Source of the DNA: Actinomycetes bacterium | GTDB taxonomy: Bacteria > Actinomycetota > Acidimicrobiia > Acidimicrobiales > RAAP-2 | Direction: 5' to 3' | Length of the DNA stretch: 7,316 nt | Assembly (NCBI GenBank): GCA_021805305.1 | Contig: JAJZFO010000276.1 | Coordinates: 1 to 7,316, forward strand | Shown here: positions 1-5,873 of the stretch, piece by piece | Layout: the number at the start of each line of letters is the position of its first letter | Position numbering within the stretch: position 1 is the stretch's first letter | The notes under the pieces: generated by a model | The model's database searches: none | Told to the model about the DNA's origin: nothing | What the model saw: only the letters and a program-made list of their open reading frames with translations | Translations under genes and position numbers: made by a program

Positions 1-447
1 GTCACCCCCGCGTGTCCGCAGGTCCGATTCCTCGCCCTCTCGGTGTCCGACGCGGCCAGCGACGTCATCGGCGTGATCCGCGCGGGCGCCCGGGGGTACG
101 TGACCAAGAACATCCTCGGCCCCGACCTCCTCGACGCCATCGTACGGGTGCACGAGGGCGACGCGGTGTTCTCGCCGCGTTTGGCGGGCTTCGTCCTGGA
201 CGCCTTCGGGACCGGGACCGCCCTGCCCCCGGGCTTCGGCGTCGATCACGAACTCGACCAACTGACCCCGCGCGAACGCCAGGTCCTGCGGCTCATCGCC
301 CGGGGCTACATCTACCGCGACGTCGCGCACGAACTCTCCCTCTCGGTGAAGACGGTGGAGAGCCACGTGTCCTCGGTACTGCGAAAGCTCCAGCTCTCGA
401 ATCGTCACCAGTTGTCGAATTGGGCCAGCGAGCGACACCTCCTCTGA
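1..447 (+). CDS. NarL/LuxR-family DNA-binding response regulator (5' truncated by window edge)
   Basis: This is the C-terminal 148 residues of a two-component response regulator; the reading frame is open from base 1 and ends at TGA 445-447. The visible residues start in the last strands of the receiver domain: an LSVSD segment carrying the conserved Ser/Thr switch position, then GARGYVTK, whose Lys (visible residue 36) is the conserved receiver lysine. The phosphorylated Asp lies off the left edge. A linker follows (GDAVFSPRLAGFVLDAF, typical of actinobacterial NarL-type regulators). A LuxR/GerE helix-turn-helix then spans about visible residues 85-148, starting LTPREREQ-like (LTPRERQVL) with recognition helix SVKTVESHVSSVLRKL. 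The family acts as a phosphorylation-dependent, DNA-binding dimer in the cytoplasm. Its kinase is presumably encoded to the left. The target genes are unknown. A GTG at 43 is in frame but lies inside the receiver domain, so it is not the true start. Confidence 0.93.
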   Translation, partial: VTPACPQVRFLALSVSDAASDVIGVIRAGARGYVTKNILGPDLLDAIVRVHEGDAVFSPRLAGFVLDAFGTGTALPPGFGVDHELDQLTPRERQVLRLIARGYIYRDVAHELSLSVKTVESHVSSVLRKLQLSNRHQLSNWASERHLL

Positions 448-641
448 CGACGGGTCCTCGGGCGACGCCGGTCTCGGCGCGGGCGCGAACCCCTCACCCG
501 GTACGCTGGAGCACTCGGGCCGGCACGCCCCCGTGGCGTGGCGCACCCTCATTCACGCTGGTCACCCCGACGCGCCGTGGCGGCGTCGCCGGAGTGGGTT
601 TCACCTTTACCTGCACCGCCCCAACGTTCCGAGGACCACTC
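448..641. other. Intergenic spacer between response regulator and MFS gene
   Basis: This 194-bp spacer has no convincing gene. A perfect 6-bp GC stem with a 5-nt loop (CACGCC / GGCGTG, 524-540) could help end the response-regulator transcript, but no T-run follows it. A TACGCT hexamer at 502-507 has the TAnnnT shape of an actinobacterial -10 box but no recognisable -35. The gap argues against tight co-transcription of the two flanking genes. Confidence 0.3.
631..634 (+). promoter_or_regulatory. Ribosome binding site that fixes the TTG start of the MFS gene
   Basis: GAGG lies 7 nt before the TTG at 642-644. It selects this codon over the in-frame GTG at 594 and over earlier starts that would add a low-complexity, non-transporter N-terminus. 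Confidence 0.6.
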
Positions 642-2090
642 TTGACCGCATCGCTCGAGCGCGCGAATTACAAAGTCACCTTCGGGGTGCTGGTCCTGGG
701 CGTGTCGGCGTACGCGTTGTTGCAGTCGCTCGTGATCCCCGCGCTCACCACCATCCAGAGCACCATGCACACCACGCAGAACACCGTGACGTGGGTGGTG
801 ACCGCGTACCTGTTGTCCGCCTCGATCTTCACGCCGGTCATGGGACGCGTGGGCGACATCCTGGGCAAGGAGCACGTGATGGTGGCCGCGCTGCTGGCGT
901 TATCGGCGGGGTCGGTCGTCGCCGGACTGGCCACCAACGTGACGGTCCTCATCGTGGGGCGCGCGGTCCAGGGAATCGGCGGCGGGGTGATCCCCCTCGC
1001 CTTCGGCATCATCCGCGACGAATTCCCGCGCGAGAAGCTCGCCGGGGCCATCGGCACCATCGCGGCGATGACGGCGGTGGGCGGCGGCGTGGGTCTCGTC
1101 GTCGCCGGTCCGATCCTGGAGAAGCTCGGGCTGCACTGGCTCTTCTGGATCCCCTTCGTCATGACCACCATCGCGGCGGTCCTGACCTATCTCCTGGTAC
1201 CCGAGTCCCCCGAACGATCGCCGGGGCGCATCTCCTACTCGGCGGCGTTCCTGCTCTCGGCGTGGTTGGTCGCGCTCCTAGTGGCGGTGTCGGAGGCGCC
1301 CACGTGGGGCTGGTTCGCCGCGAGGACCGTGGGCGTCGGGGCGCTCGGACTGGTGCTCCTGGTGGTCTGGGTCGTCGTCGAACTGCGCGTCAACGACCCC
1401 GTGGTCGACATGAAGATGATGCGCGTCACGGCCGTGTGGACCAACAACTTGGTCGCGTTCCTCTTCGGCGTGGGCATGTACTCGGTGTTCGCGTTCCTCC
1501 CGGAGTTCGTCCAGACCCCGCGCACCGCCGGGTACGGTTTCAGCGCGAGCACCACCGCCTCGGGACTGTTCCTGATCCCCCTGTCGCTCGGGATGTTCTT
1601 CGTCGGGCTGTACTCGGGCCGGATCGCCGAGCGGTTCGGTTCCAAGGCCGCCGTGGTCGTGGGCTCGGCGGTCTCGGGGGCCGGCTACCTCGTACTCGCC
1701 CTCGCGCACGCGGCCGCGTGGGAGATCTACCTGGCGAGCTCCCTGCTCGGCGTCGGGCTCGGGCTGGCCTTCTCGGCCATGTCTAACTTGATCGTGCGCG
1801 CCGTACCGGCGCATCAGACGGGCGTCGCGAGTGGCATGAACGCGAACATCCGCACCATCGGCGGCGCCGTCGGGGCGGGGGTGATGTCGAGCATCATCAC
1901 CGCGAGGACCCTGGCGTCGGGGTTGCCGTCAGCCTCGGGCTACACCCACGGTTTCTTGTTCCTCGCGGGCTGCACCGCCCTCGCGGTCGTGGCGGCCCTG
2001 TTCATCCCGAACGCCGTCCCCGACCACGAGCGTCACCTCAACCACGCGGAGCTGGCGATCGTGCCCGGGGGCACCCTCACCGAGGGCTAG
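642..2090 (+). CDS. MFS transporter, DHA2 (EmrB/QacA-like, about 14 TM) exporter
   Basis: This 482-residue inner-membrane secondary transporter is probably a proton-driven exporter of drugs or metabolites; the substrate cannot be told. The TTG start is chosen because of the GAGG at 631-634 and because TM1 begins at about residue 13. MFS signatures appear in order: motif A in the loop after TM2 (GRVGDILGK, residues 68-76), motif B with its TM4 arginine (VGRAVQGIGGG, R107), and motif C in TM5 (GGGVGLVVAGP, 147-157), the antiporter signature. About fourteen hydrophobic segments and the 480-residue length fit the DHA2 family rather than 12-TM carriers. TM1 reads ALLQSLVIPALTTIQ and lacks the acidic LDxTIV motif seen in the neighbouring transporter, so the two are different subfamilies rather than a recent duplication. 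The gene ends at TAG 2088-2090, immediately against the stop codon of the convergent transporter. Confidence 0.92.
   Translation: MTASLERANYKVTFGVLVLGVSAYALLQSLVIPALTTIQSTMHTTQNTVTWVVTAYLLSASIFTPVMGRVGDILGKEHVMVAALLALSAGSVVAGLATNVTVLIVGRAVQGIGGGVIPLAFGIIRDEFPREKLAGAIGTIAAMTAVGGGVGLVVAGPILEKLGLHWLFWIPFVMTTIAAVLTYLLVPESPERSPGRISYSAAFLLSAWLVALLVAVSEAPTWGWFAARTVGVGALGLVLLVVWVVVELRVNDPVVDMKMMRVTAVWTNNLVAFLFGVGMYSVFAFLPEFVQTPRTAGYGFSASTTASGLFLIPLSLGMFFVGLYSGRIAERFGSKAAVVVGSAVSGAGYLVLALAHAAAWEIYLASSLLGVGLGLAFSAMSNLIVRAVPAHQTGVASGMNANIRTIGGAVGAGVMSSIITARTLASGLPSASGYTHGFLFLAGCTALAVVAALFIPNAVPDHERHLNHAELAIVPGGTLTEG
2074..2086 (-). terminator. Small hairpin just past the stop of the minus-strand transporter
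   Basis: CCCTC (2074-2078) and GAGGG (2082-2086) form a 5-bp stem with a 3-nt loop. It lies 4 nt beyond the stop codon of the minus-strand MFS gene and inside the last codons of the plus-strand MFS gene. No T-run follows, so this is only a weak candidate for ending transcription where the two genes meet. Confidence 0.2.
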
Positions 2091-3497
2091 TCACGCGGGT
2101 GCGCGCGGCGTGCGCAGGGCGTCACCCGCGCTGGGGTGCATCGCGGCGGCGTTGAGGGTCGAGGTGACGGCGAGCAACGCCAGCAGGGCGAAGGCGACGC
2201 GGTAGGTTCCCTGGGACGTCAACGCGCTGGAGCGGGTGAGCGAGCTCCCCACCCGCAGTGCGACCACGCCCGCCGAGGCCGCGAAGCCACTGGCCACCTG
2301 CTGGACGGTGGCGGCGAGCGTGGTGCCGTGCGCCATGTCCCCCTCGGCCACGTCGCTGTAGACGAGGGTCAGGTACCCCGTGTAGCCGATCGAGCGCACC
2401 ACGCCGTTGACGAACGCGGTCACCGCGATCAACGCCACCGGGGTGCGCGCGTCGAACAGGGCGAAGACCACCATGGTCGCCGCCACCGCCGCGGTGGCGC
2501 CGAGCAGCACGCGACGGTACCCCCACCGGTTGAGCAGCGGCGTGGTCGACGGCTTCGCCACCACGTTGCCGACGAAGACGAACAGCACGACGGTGCCCGC
2601 CTTGATGGGACTCCACCCGAAACGGTCCTCGAACATCAGCGGGAGGAGTAGCGGGACCGAGCCCACCACCATGGTGAAGGGGACGATGCCCCGCAGCGAC
2701 TGGGTAAAGGTGGCGACGCGAAAGATGGAGATGTCCAGGAACGGTTCGCGTCGTCGTCGCAGGTACCACACCGCGAGGCCCAGCGCGGCCAGCGCCGCGG
2801 TGAGGTCCAGACCGACCCGGGTCCACGACGACGTGAGCTCTCCCGCGACGAAGGCGGAGTAGACGAGCCCGCCGAGCCCCACGCCGGTCAACACCATGCC
2901 GCGCCAATCGAGGGCGCCCGCGCGCGCGAGTCGGCGAGTGGAGGGCCGCATGAGGACGAGGCCGGCCGCGAACGCCGCGACGCCCAGGGGGACGTTGGGC
3001 AAGAACAGCCAGCGCCAACTCGCGAAGGTGACGATGATGCCCCCCACCAGGGGGGCGATCGCCGGGGCTAAGAGACCGGGCCACACGATGTAGGCCACCA
3101 AGCGCATGATGTCGGTCTTGTCCGAGTTGGCCAGCACCACGACGCGGCCGACCGGGACCATCAAGGCGGCACCCACGCCCTGGACCGAACGGGCCACGAC
3201 CAATTCACCCAGGTCGTGGCTCAGGGCGCAGAGGAGCGACGCCACGGTGAACACCGCGATCGCGGCGAGGAACAGCCGGCGCTCCCCGAGGCGCGACATG
3301 AGCCAGTTCCCCACCGGGATGACGACCGCGAAGGTGATGAGGTACGTCGAGATCAAGAGTCCGATCGCGGTCGAGGACACCCCCAACGCCGCCCGCAGTT
3401 TCGGCGCCGCGGTCGTGACGATGGTACCGTCGAGATTCTCCATGAAGTAACACGCGGCGACCAACAGCGCGAGGCGTCGTCGATAGGGGTCGATCAC
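2091..3497 (-). CDS. MFS transporter, DHA2 (EmrB/QacA-like, 14 TM) exporter
   Basis: This 468-residue polytopic inner-membrane protein is a probable proton-coupled multidrug or metabolite exporter. TM1 holds the EmrB-type motif D1 with a membrane-embedded acid (MENLDGTIVTTAAPKL, D23). Motif A is GNWLMSRLGERR (63-74), motif B is VARSVQGVGAALMVP with R103, and motif C is GLLAPAIAPLVGG (141-153). It is followed by the SWRWLFLPNVPLG segment (160-172) that is characteristic of DHA2 exporters. Length and hydrophobic pattern fit 14 TM helices. The start is a GTG at 3495-3497 (reverse strand) with only a weak upstream GGA. It is the first start that gives a full TM1, whereas the ATG at codon 19 would cut TM1. 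The TGA stop abuts the stop of the plus-strand transporter. The gene is divergent from the dehydrogenase across a 120-bp spacer and may share its control region. The substrate is unknown. Confidence 0.93.
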   Translation of the reverse strand: MIDPYRRRLALLVAACYFMENLDGTIVTTAAPKLRAALGVSSTAIGLLISTYLITFAVVIPVGNWLMSRLGERRLFLAAIAVFTVASLLCALSHDLGELVVARSVQGVGAALMVPVGRVVVLANSDKTDIMRLVAYIVWPGLLAPAIAPLVGGIIVTFASWRWLFLPNVPLGVAAFAAGLVLMRPSTRRLARAGALDWRGMVLTGVGLGGLVYSAFVAGELTSSWTRVGLDLTAALAALGLAVWYLRRRREPFLDISIFRVATFTQSLRGIVPFTMVVGSVPLLLPLMFEDRFGWSPIKAGTVVLFVFVGNVVAKPSTTPLLNRWGYRRVLLGATAAVAATMVVFALFDARTPVALIAVTAFVNGVVRSIGYTGYLTLVYSDVAEGDMAHGTTLAATVQQVASGFAASAGVVALRVGSSLTRSSALTSQGTYRVAFALLALLAVTSTLNAAAMHPSAGDALRTPRAPA

Positions 3498-3541
3498 TCT
3501 GTGGGTCCAATCCGGCGCCGGGGCCGCGCACCACTACGAAC

Positions 3542-3548
3542 GATAATC
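3542..3548. promoter_or_regulatory. AT-rich symmetric GATAATC island, candidate -10 in the divergent spacer
   Basis: GATAATC is an odd-length palindrome in an otherwise GC-rich spacer. Read on the plus strand it gives GATAAT (5 of 6 matches to TATAAT) for the dehydrogenase; read on the minus strand it gives GATTAT (4 of 6) for the transporter. No good -35 is visible on either side, so its role as a promoter is tentative. TAAAGT at 3565-3570 is an alternative plus-strand -10. Confidence 0.25.
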
Positions 3549-3573
3549 CGCGCGGGGCGAACACTAAAGTGAG

Positions 3574-3594
3574 CCGGTGCACCCCCGGTGCACC
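3574..3594. repeat. Tandem CCGGTGCACC pair, candidate operator
   Basis: CCGGTGCACC occurs at 3574-3583 and again at 3585-3594, with an 11-bp period. Each copy contains the perfect 8-bp palindrome GGTGCACC. The pair lies in the divergent spacer between a DHA2 exporter and the dehydrogenase, 24 bp before the ATG at 3618 and just downstream of candidate -10 boxes. Two palindromes on the same helical face suit cooperative binding of a dimeric regulator (inference). No dedicated regulator gene adjoins this spacer. Confidence 0.4.
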
Positions 3595-3617
3595 ACCCCG
3601 AGTGAAATCGAGACGAC

Positions 3618-4517
3618 ATGACCAACGACCCCCCCGCGACCCTGCCCCGGGTCGGCTTCCTCGGCCTGGGCACGATGGGCGCCGCCATGGCGGGCAACCT
3701 GGCCCGAGCGGGCTTCGCCCTGACGGTGTGGAACCGCACGCCCGGTCGCGACGAGGCGCTCCTCGAACTCGGCGCGCGACGCGCGAGCGACCCCGCGCAC
3801 CTCGCGGCGTCGAGCGACGTGGTCGTCATCTGCGTCACCGACTCACCCCAGGTGCACGAGGTGCTCTTCGCCGAACACGGACTCGCGGCGGGTCTGGCGC
3901 CGGGCTCACTGGTCGTCGACTGTTCGACTATCTCACCCCTCGCCACCCAGGAGTTCGCCGCGCGCCTCGCGGCGCAGGGCGTGCACTGGGTCGACGCACC
4001 CGTCTCGGGGGGATCCGAGGGAGCGCTGAACGCGACCCTCTCGATCATGGTGGGCGGGAGCGAGGAGGACGTGGCGCGCGCGCGGCCCGTCCTGGGCGCC
4101 CTGGGTTCGCGGATCACCCACGTCGGCGACCTCGGCGCGGGTCAGTGGGCCAAGGCCATCAATCAGGTCATCCTCGCGGGCACGTACCTCGGCGTGGCCG
4201 AGGGCGTCACCCTCGCCCTCGCGGCCGGGCTCGACGCGACCAAGGTCGTGTCCGCCCTCTCCGGGGGCGCCGCGAGCTCCTGGGTCCTCACCCACCGCAG
4301 CGAGCGCATGATCGAGAACGACTACCCCCTCGGCTTTAAGCTCTCGCTGCACCGCAAGGACCTCGACATCGCCCTCGACCTGGCGCGCGCGACCGGCGCG
4401 CAGCTCCCGGTGGCCACGATGGCCGCCGGGTTCGAAGACGAACTGATCGCCCAGGGTCACGGCGACGACGACAATTCCGCGCTCGCGCGCAGCATCCGTC
4501 AGCGTTCGAACCTCTGA
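3618..4517 (+). CDS. NAD(P)-dependent beta-hydroxyacid dehydrogenase (3-hydroxyisobutyrate dehydrogenase / GarR-like family)
   Basis: This 299-residue cytosolic oxidoreductase interconverts a beta-hydroxyacid and its semialdehyde or keto form; the family includes 3-hydroxyisobutyrate dehydrogenase, tartronate semialdehyde reductase (GarR) and glyoxylate/succinic semialdehyde reductases. The N-terminal Rossmann fold carries GFLGLGTMG (13-21). The strand-2 end reads WNRT (38-41) rather than an acidic residue, which suggests NADP(H) over NAD(H) (inference). The substrate-binding DAPVSGG follows (126-132). The catalytic lysine is K179 in GAGQWAKAINQ, with N182 three residues on, and KDLDIAL (247-253) is the conserved C-terminal segment. 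The length is normal for the family. The ATG at 3618 has a weak GAGA-type ribosome site 5 nt upstream and leaves about ten residues before the first strand. The gene is divergent from the exporter and convergent with the dioxygenase. The exact substrate cannot be read from the sequence. Confidence 0.92.
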   Translation: MTNDPPATLPRVGFLGLGTMGAAMAGNLARAGFALTVWNRTPGRDEALLELGARRASDPAHLAASSDVVVICVTDSPQVHEVLFAEHGLAAGLAPGSLVVDCSTISPLATQEFAARLAAQGVHWVDAPVSGGSEGALNATLSIMVGGSEEDVARARPVLGALGSRITHVGDLGAGQWAKAINQVILAGTYLGVAEGVTLALAAGLDATKVVSALSGGAASSWVLTHRSERMIENDYPLGFKLSLHRKDLDIALDLARATGAQLPVATMAAGFEDELIAQGHGDDDNSALARSIRQRSNL

Positions 4518-4519
4518 GG

Positions 4520-4536
4520 ACGCCGCTAGACGGCGT
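4520..4536. terminator. Hairpin at the convergent ends of the dehydrogenase and dioxygenase genes
   Basis: ACGCCG (4520-4525) and CGGCGT (4531-4536) form a perfect 6-bp GC-rich stem with loop CTAGA, which contains the dioxygenase stop codon (4526-4528, reverse strand). It sits 2 nt after the dehydrogenase stop and can fold on either strand. There is no T-run, so bidirectional termination is plausible but unproven. Confidence 0.35.
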
Positions 4537-5296
4537 AGGAGGTCATCGACAACGAGCCCATGGTGCACCCGTCGGCGAAGGTCGTCACGTCGCCGGCCCC
4601 CACCGACGCCAGACCCGCGATATAGGCCAACGGCAAGAAGTGGTCGGGGGTGGGCGCAGCCAATCGGTAGTCGTCGCTCCCGGTGAGTTGCGCCAACTGA
4701 CTGGGGTCGCTCAACAGTTGCGCCCGGGTGTCGTCGTCGAAGCGTTGCGCCCAGTCAAATCCCTGGTCCGGGCTACGCCATTCGATCGCTCGCAGGTTGT
4801 GCACCACGTTGCCGCTCCCGATGATCAGCACCCCCTCGTCCCGCAACGGGGCCAGGCGCGCGCCGAGGTCCAGGTGGTACTCGATCGGTTTCGAGGCGTC
4901 GATCGCGAGTTGCACCACCGGGACGTCGGCGTCGGGGTACATGTGCGCGAGCACCGACCACGTCCCGTGGTCAATCCCCCACGTCTCGTCGTCGAGACCG
5001 ACCCACACCGGGTCCACGATGTCGCCCACGTGCTGGGCCAACTTCTCGTCACCGAGCACCGGGTAGTCGAAGTCGAACAACTCCTGGGGGAAACCGTAAA
5101 AGTCGTGGATCACGCGGGGGTGGGCCATTGAGGTCACCGCCGTCGCGTTGATGTACCAGTGCGCCGAGATGGCGAGGATCGCGCGAGGGGTCTCAAAGGA
5201 GCGGGCGAACTCCGACCAGGCATTGGTGAAACGATTGGTCTCGAGGGTGTTCATCGGACTTCCGTGGCCGACGAACGCGGCGGGCATCGTGGACAT
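4526..5296 (-). CDS. ygiD: Class III extradiol ring-cleavage dioxygenase, YgiD / 4,5-DOPA dioxygenase type
   Basis: This 256-residue cytosolic metal-dependent dioxygenase of the LigB/DODA superfamily opens catechol-type rings; E. coli YgiD and plant DODA act on L-DOPA at the 4,5 position. Homology runs end to end: VGHGSPMN (9-16, H11), SAHW (44-47, H46), IHDFYGFP (63-70, H64), WGIDHGTWSVL (106-116, H110), MYPDADVPVVQLAID (119-133), GSGNVVHNLR (160-169, H166), PTPDHFLP (215-222, H219) and the terminal MGSLSM. H11, H46 and H219 sit where the metal ligands of the family lie. The length is close to the E. coli protein. The ATG at 5294-5296 (reverse) is preceded by GGGAGG with 4-nt spacing; an ATG three codons later would be 13 nt away. 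It is divergent from a MarR gene that probably controls it. The native substrate may be a catechol other than DOPA. Confidence 0.93.
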   Translation of the reverse strand: MSTMPAAFVGHGSPMNTLETNRFTNAWSEFARSFETPRAILAISAHWYINATAVTSMAHPRVIHDFYGFPQELFDFDYPVLGDEKLAQHVGDIVDPVWVGLDDETWGIDHGTWSVLAHMYPDADVPVVQLAIDASKPIEYHLDLGARLAPLRDEGVLIIGSGNVVHNLRAIEWRSPDQGFDWAQRFDDDTRAQLLSDPSQLAQLTGSDDYRLAAPTPDHFLPLAYIAGLASVGAGDVTTFADGCTMGSLSMTSYAV

Positions 5297-5300
5297 TAGG

Positions 5301-5306
5301 CCTCCC
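5301..5306 (-). promoter_or_regulatory. Ribosome binding site of the dioxygenase gene
   Basis: On the minus strand this reads GGGAGG, 4 nt before the ATG at 5294-5296. It is the strongest Shine-Dalgarno site in the window and fixes the upstream of two nearby ATG codons as the start. Confidence 0.65.
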
Positions 5307-5315
5307 GGGCACTAG

Positions 5316-5342
5316 TTGATACGTCTACGAGTATAGCATAAT
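5316..5342 (+). promoter_or_regulatory. Candidate promoter for the MarR gene
   Basis: A -35-like TTGATA (5316-5321, 5 of 6 matches to TTGACA) and a -10-like CATAAT (5337-5342, 5 of 6 matches to TATAAT) are separated by 15 bp, which is short. Transcription would start near 5349, past the first possible ATG (5346) and before the ATG at 5382. A competing TAGCAT at 5334-5339 would start RNA exactly at 5346 (leaderless). Confidence 0.4.
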
Positions 5343-5357
5343 TAGATGAAACATCAA
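5330..5357 (-). promoter_or_regulatory. Candidate promoter for the dioxygenase gene
   Basis: On the minus strand TTGATG (5352-5357) and TATACT (5330-5335, 5 of 6 matches) are separated by 16 bp. The predicted RNA start is near 5323, giving a leader of about 27 nt that includes the GGGAGG ribosome site. The element physically overlaps the plus-strand promoter candidate, so one bound polymerase or regulator could block the other. Confidence 0.45.
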
Positions 5358-5381
5358 CCAGAAAACACTAGTCTGAACGCT

Positions 5382-5855
5382 ATGGCGACTGCGAACTGGC
5401 TCACTCCGGAACAACTGCGGGCCTGGAAGGGCCTCTCGTTGATGCACCTACAACTCCAAGCGCGACTCAGCCGCGGACTGGCCCACCACGACCTTTCCTA
5501 CCAGGATTACCTGGTCCTCGCCAGTCTCTCGGATCAACCGGGCGGGCGTCGCCGGGTGGTGGAGATGAGTGAGGAGCTCGGCTGGGAGAAGAGCCGTCTG
5601 TCGCACCACATCACGCGCATGTGTCGTCGCGGTCTCGTGCGCAAGGAACCCTGTCCCAGCGACCAACGCGGCACGTTCGTCGTCTTGAGCGCCGCGGGCC
5701 GCGAGGTGCTCGACCTCGCGGCGCCGGGTCACGTGAGCGACGTCCAGCGCTACTTCTTCGACCAGCTCTCGCGTGAGCAGGTGGCCGTCCTCTCGAGCAT
5801 CGCCGACGGGGTCCTCGCGCGACTGACCACCGACGCCGCCTCACGCGAGGACTGA
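5382..5855 (+). CDS. MarR-family winged-helix transcriptional regulator
   Basis: This is a cytoplasmic dimeric DNA-binding regulator of 157 residues from the ATG at 5382. Helix 1 begins WLTPEQLRAWKGL (6-18). The winged helix-turn-helix spans about residues 38-104: VVEMSEELGWEKSRLSHHITRM gives the HTH (59-80; recognition helix about 69-80), and the wing follows with SDQRGTFVVLSAAGREVL (93-110). The C-terminal helices (about 118-150) complete the dimerisation domain. An in-frame ATG at 5346 would add 12 residues. I prefer 5382 because those extra codons are AT-rich at the third position, overlap the -35 of the divergent promoter, and add sequence before the usual WLTPEQ start; neither ATG has a good ribosome site. 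Because it is divergent from the ygiD-type gene, it probably represses that gene and itself and may be relieved by a phenolic ligand (inference). Two cysteines (C81, C91) lie in the DNA-binding domain. Confidence 0.9.
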   Translation: MATANWLTPEQLRAWKGLSLMHLQLQARLSRGLAHHDLSYQDYLVLASLSDQPGGRRRVVEMSEELGWEKSRLSHHITRMCRRGLVRKEPCPSDQRGTFVVLSAAGREVLDLAAPGHVSDVQRYFFDQLSREQVAVLSSIADGVLARLTTDAASRED

Positions 5856-5873
5856 TCACGGCACGAGGGGGTT

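Noticed and set aside
12..641. Upstream extension of the plus-strand MFS frame by about 210 residues
   Set aside because: The extension overlaps the response regulator in another frame and is Arg/Pro-rich low-complexity sequence typical of a GC-rich shadow frame. TTG 642 with GAGG gives a normal transporter N-terminus.
533..1814. Long open frames overlapping the first MFS gene on both strands
   Set aside because: Their products are rich in Arg, Gly and His with no recognisable domain or hydrophobic pattern, while the 642-2090 frame has full MFS motifs.
1..2090. Response regulator and MFS gene as one operon
   Set aside because: The spacer is 194 bp, has a hairpin and no sign of coupling. Co-transcription cannot be excluded but is not supported.
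2122..3582. Long open frames overlapping the second MFS gene on both strands
   Set aside because: The composition is shadow-like, with no motifs; the 2091-3497 minus frame explains the region completely.
3494..4568. Minus- and plus-strand open frames across the dehydrogenase
   Set aside because: They overlap the well-conserved dehydrogenase in other frames and show no family features.
4562..4569. Third copy of GGTGCACC, inside the dioxygenase gene
   Set aside because: It is single and lies in conserved coding sequence (CTMGS). One chance copy of this 8-mer in a GC-rich window of this size is not surprising.
4526..5296. A betalain or similar pigment pathway based on the DOPA dioxygenase
   Set aside because: YgiD-type genes are widespread in bacteria without such pathways, and no tyrosinase, decarboxylase or conjugating enzyme is present in the window.
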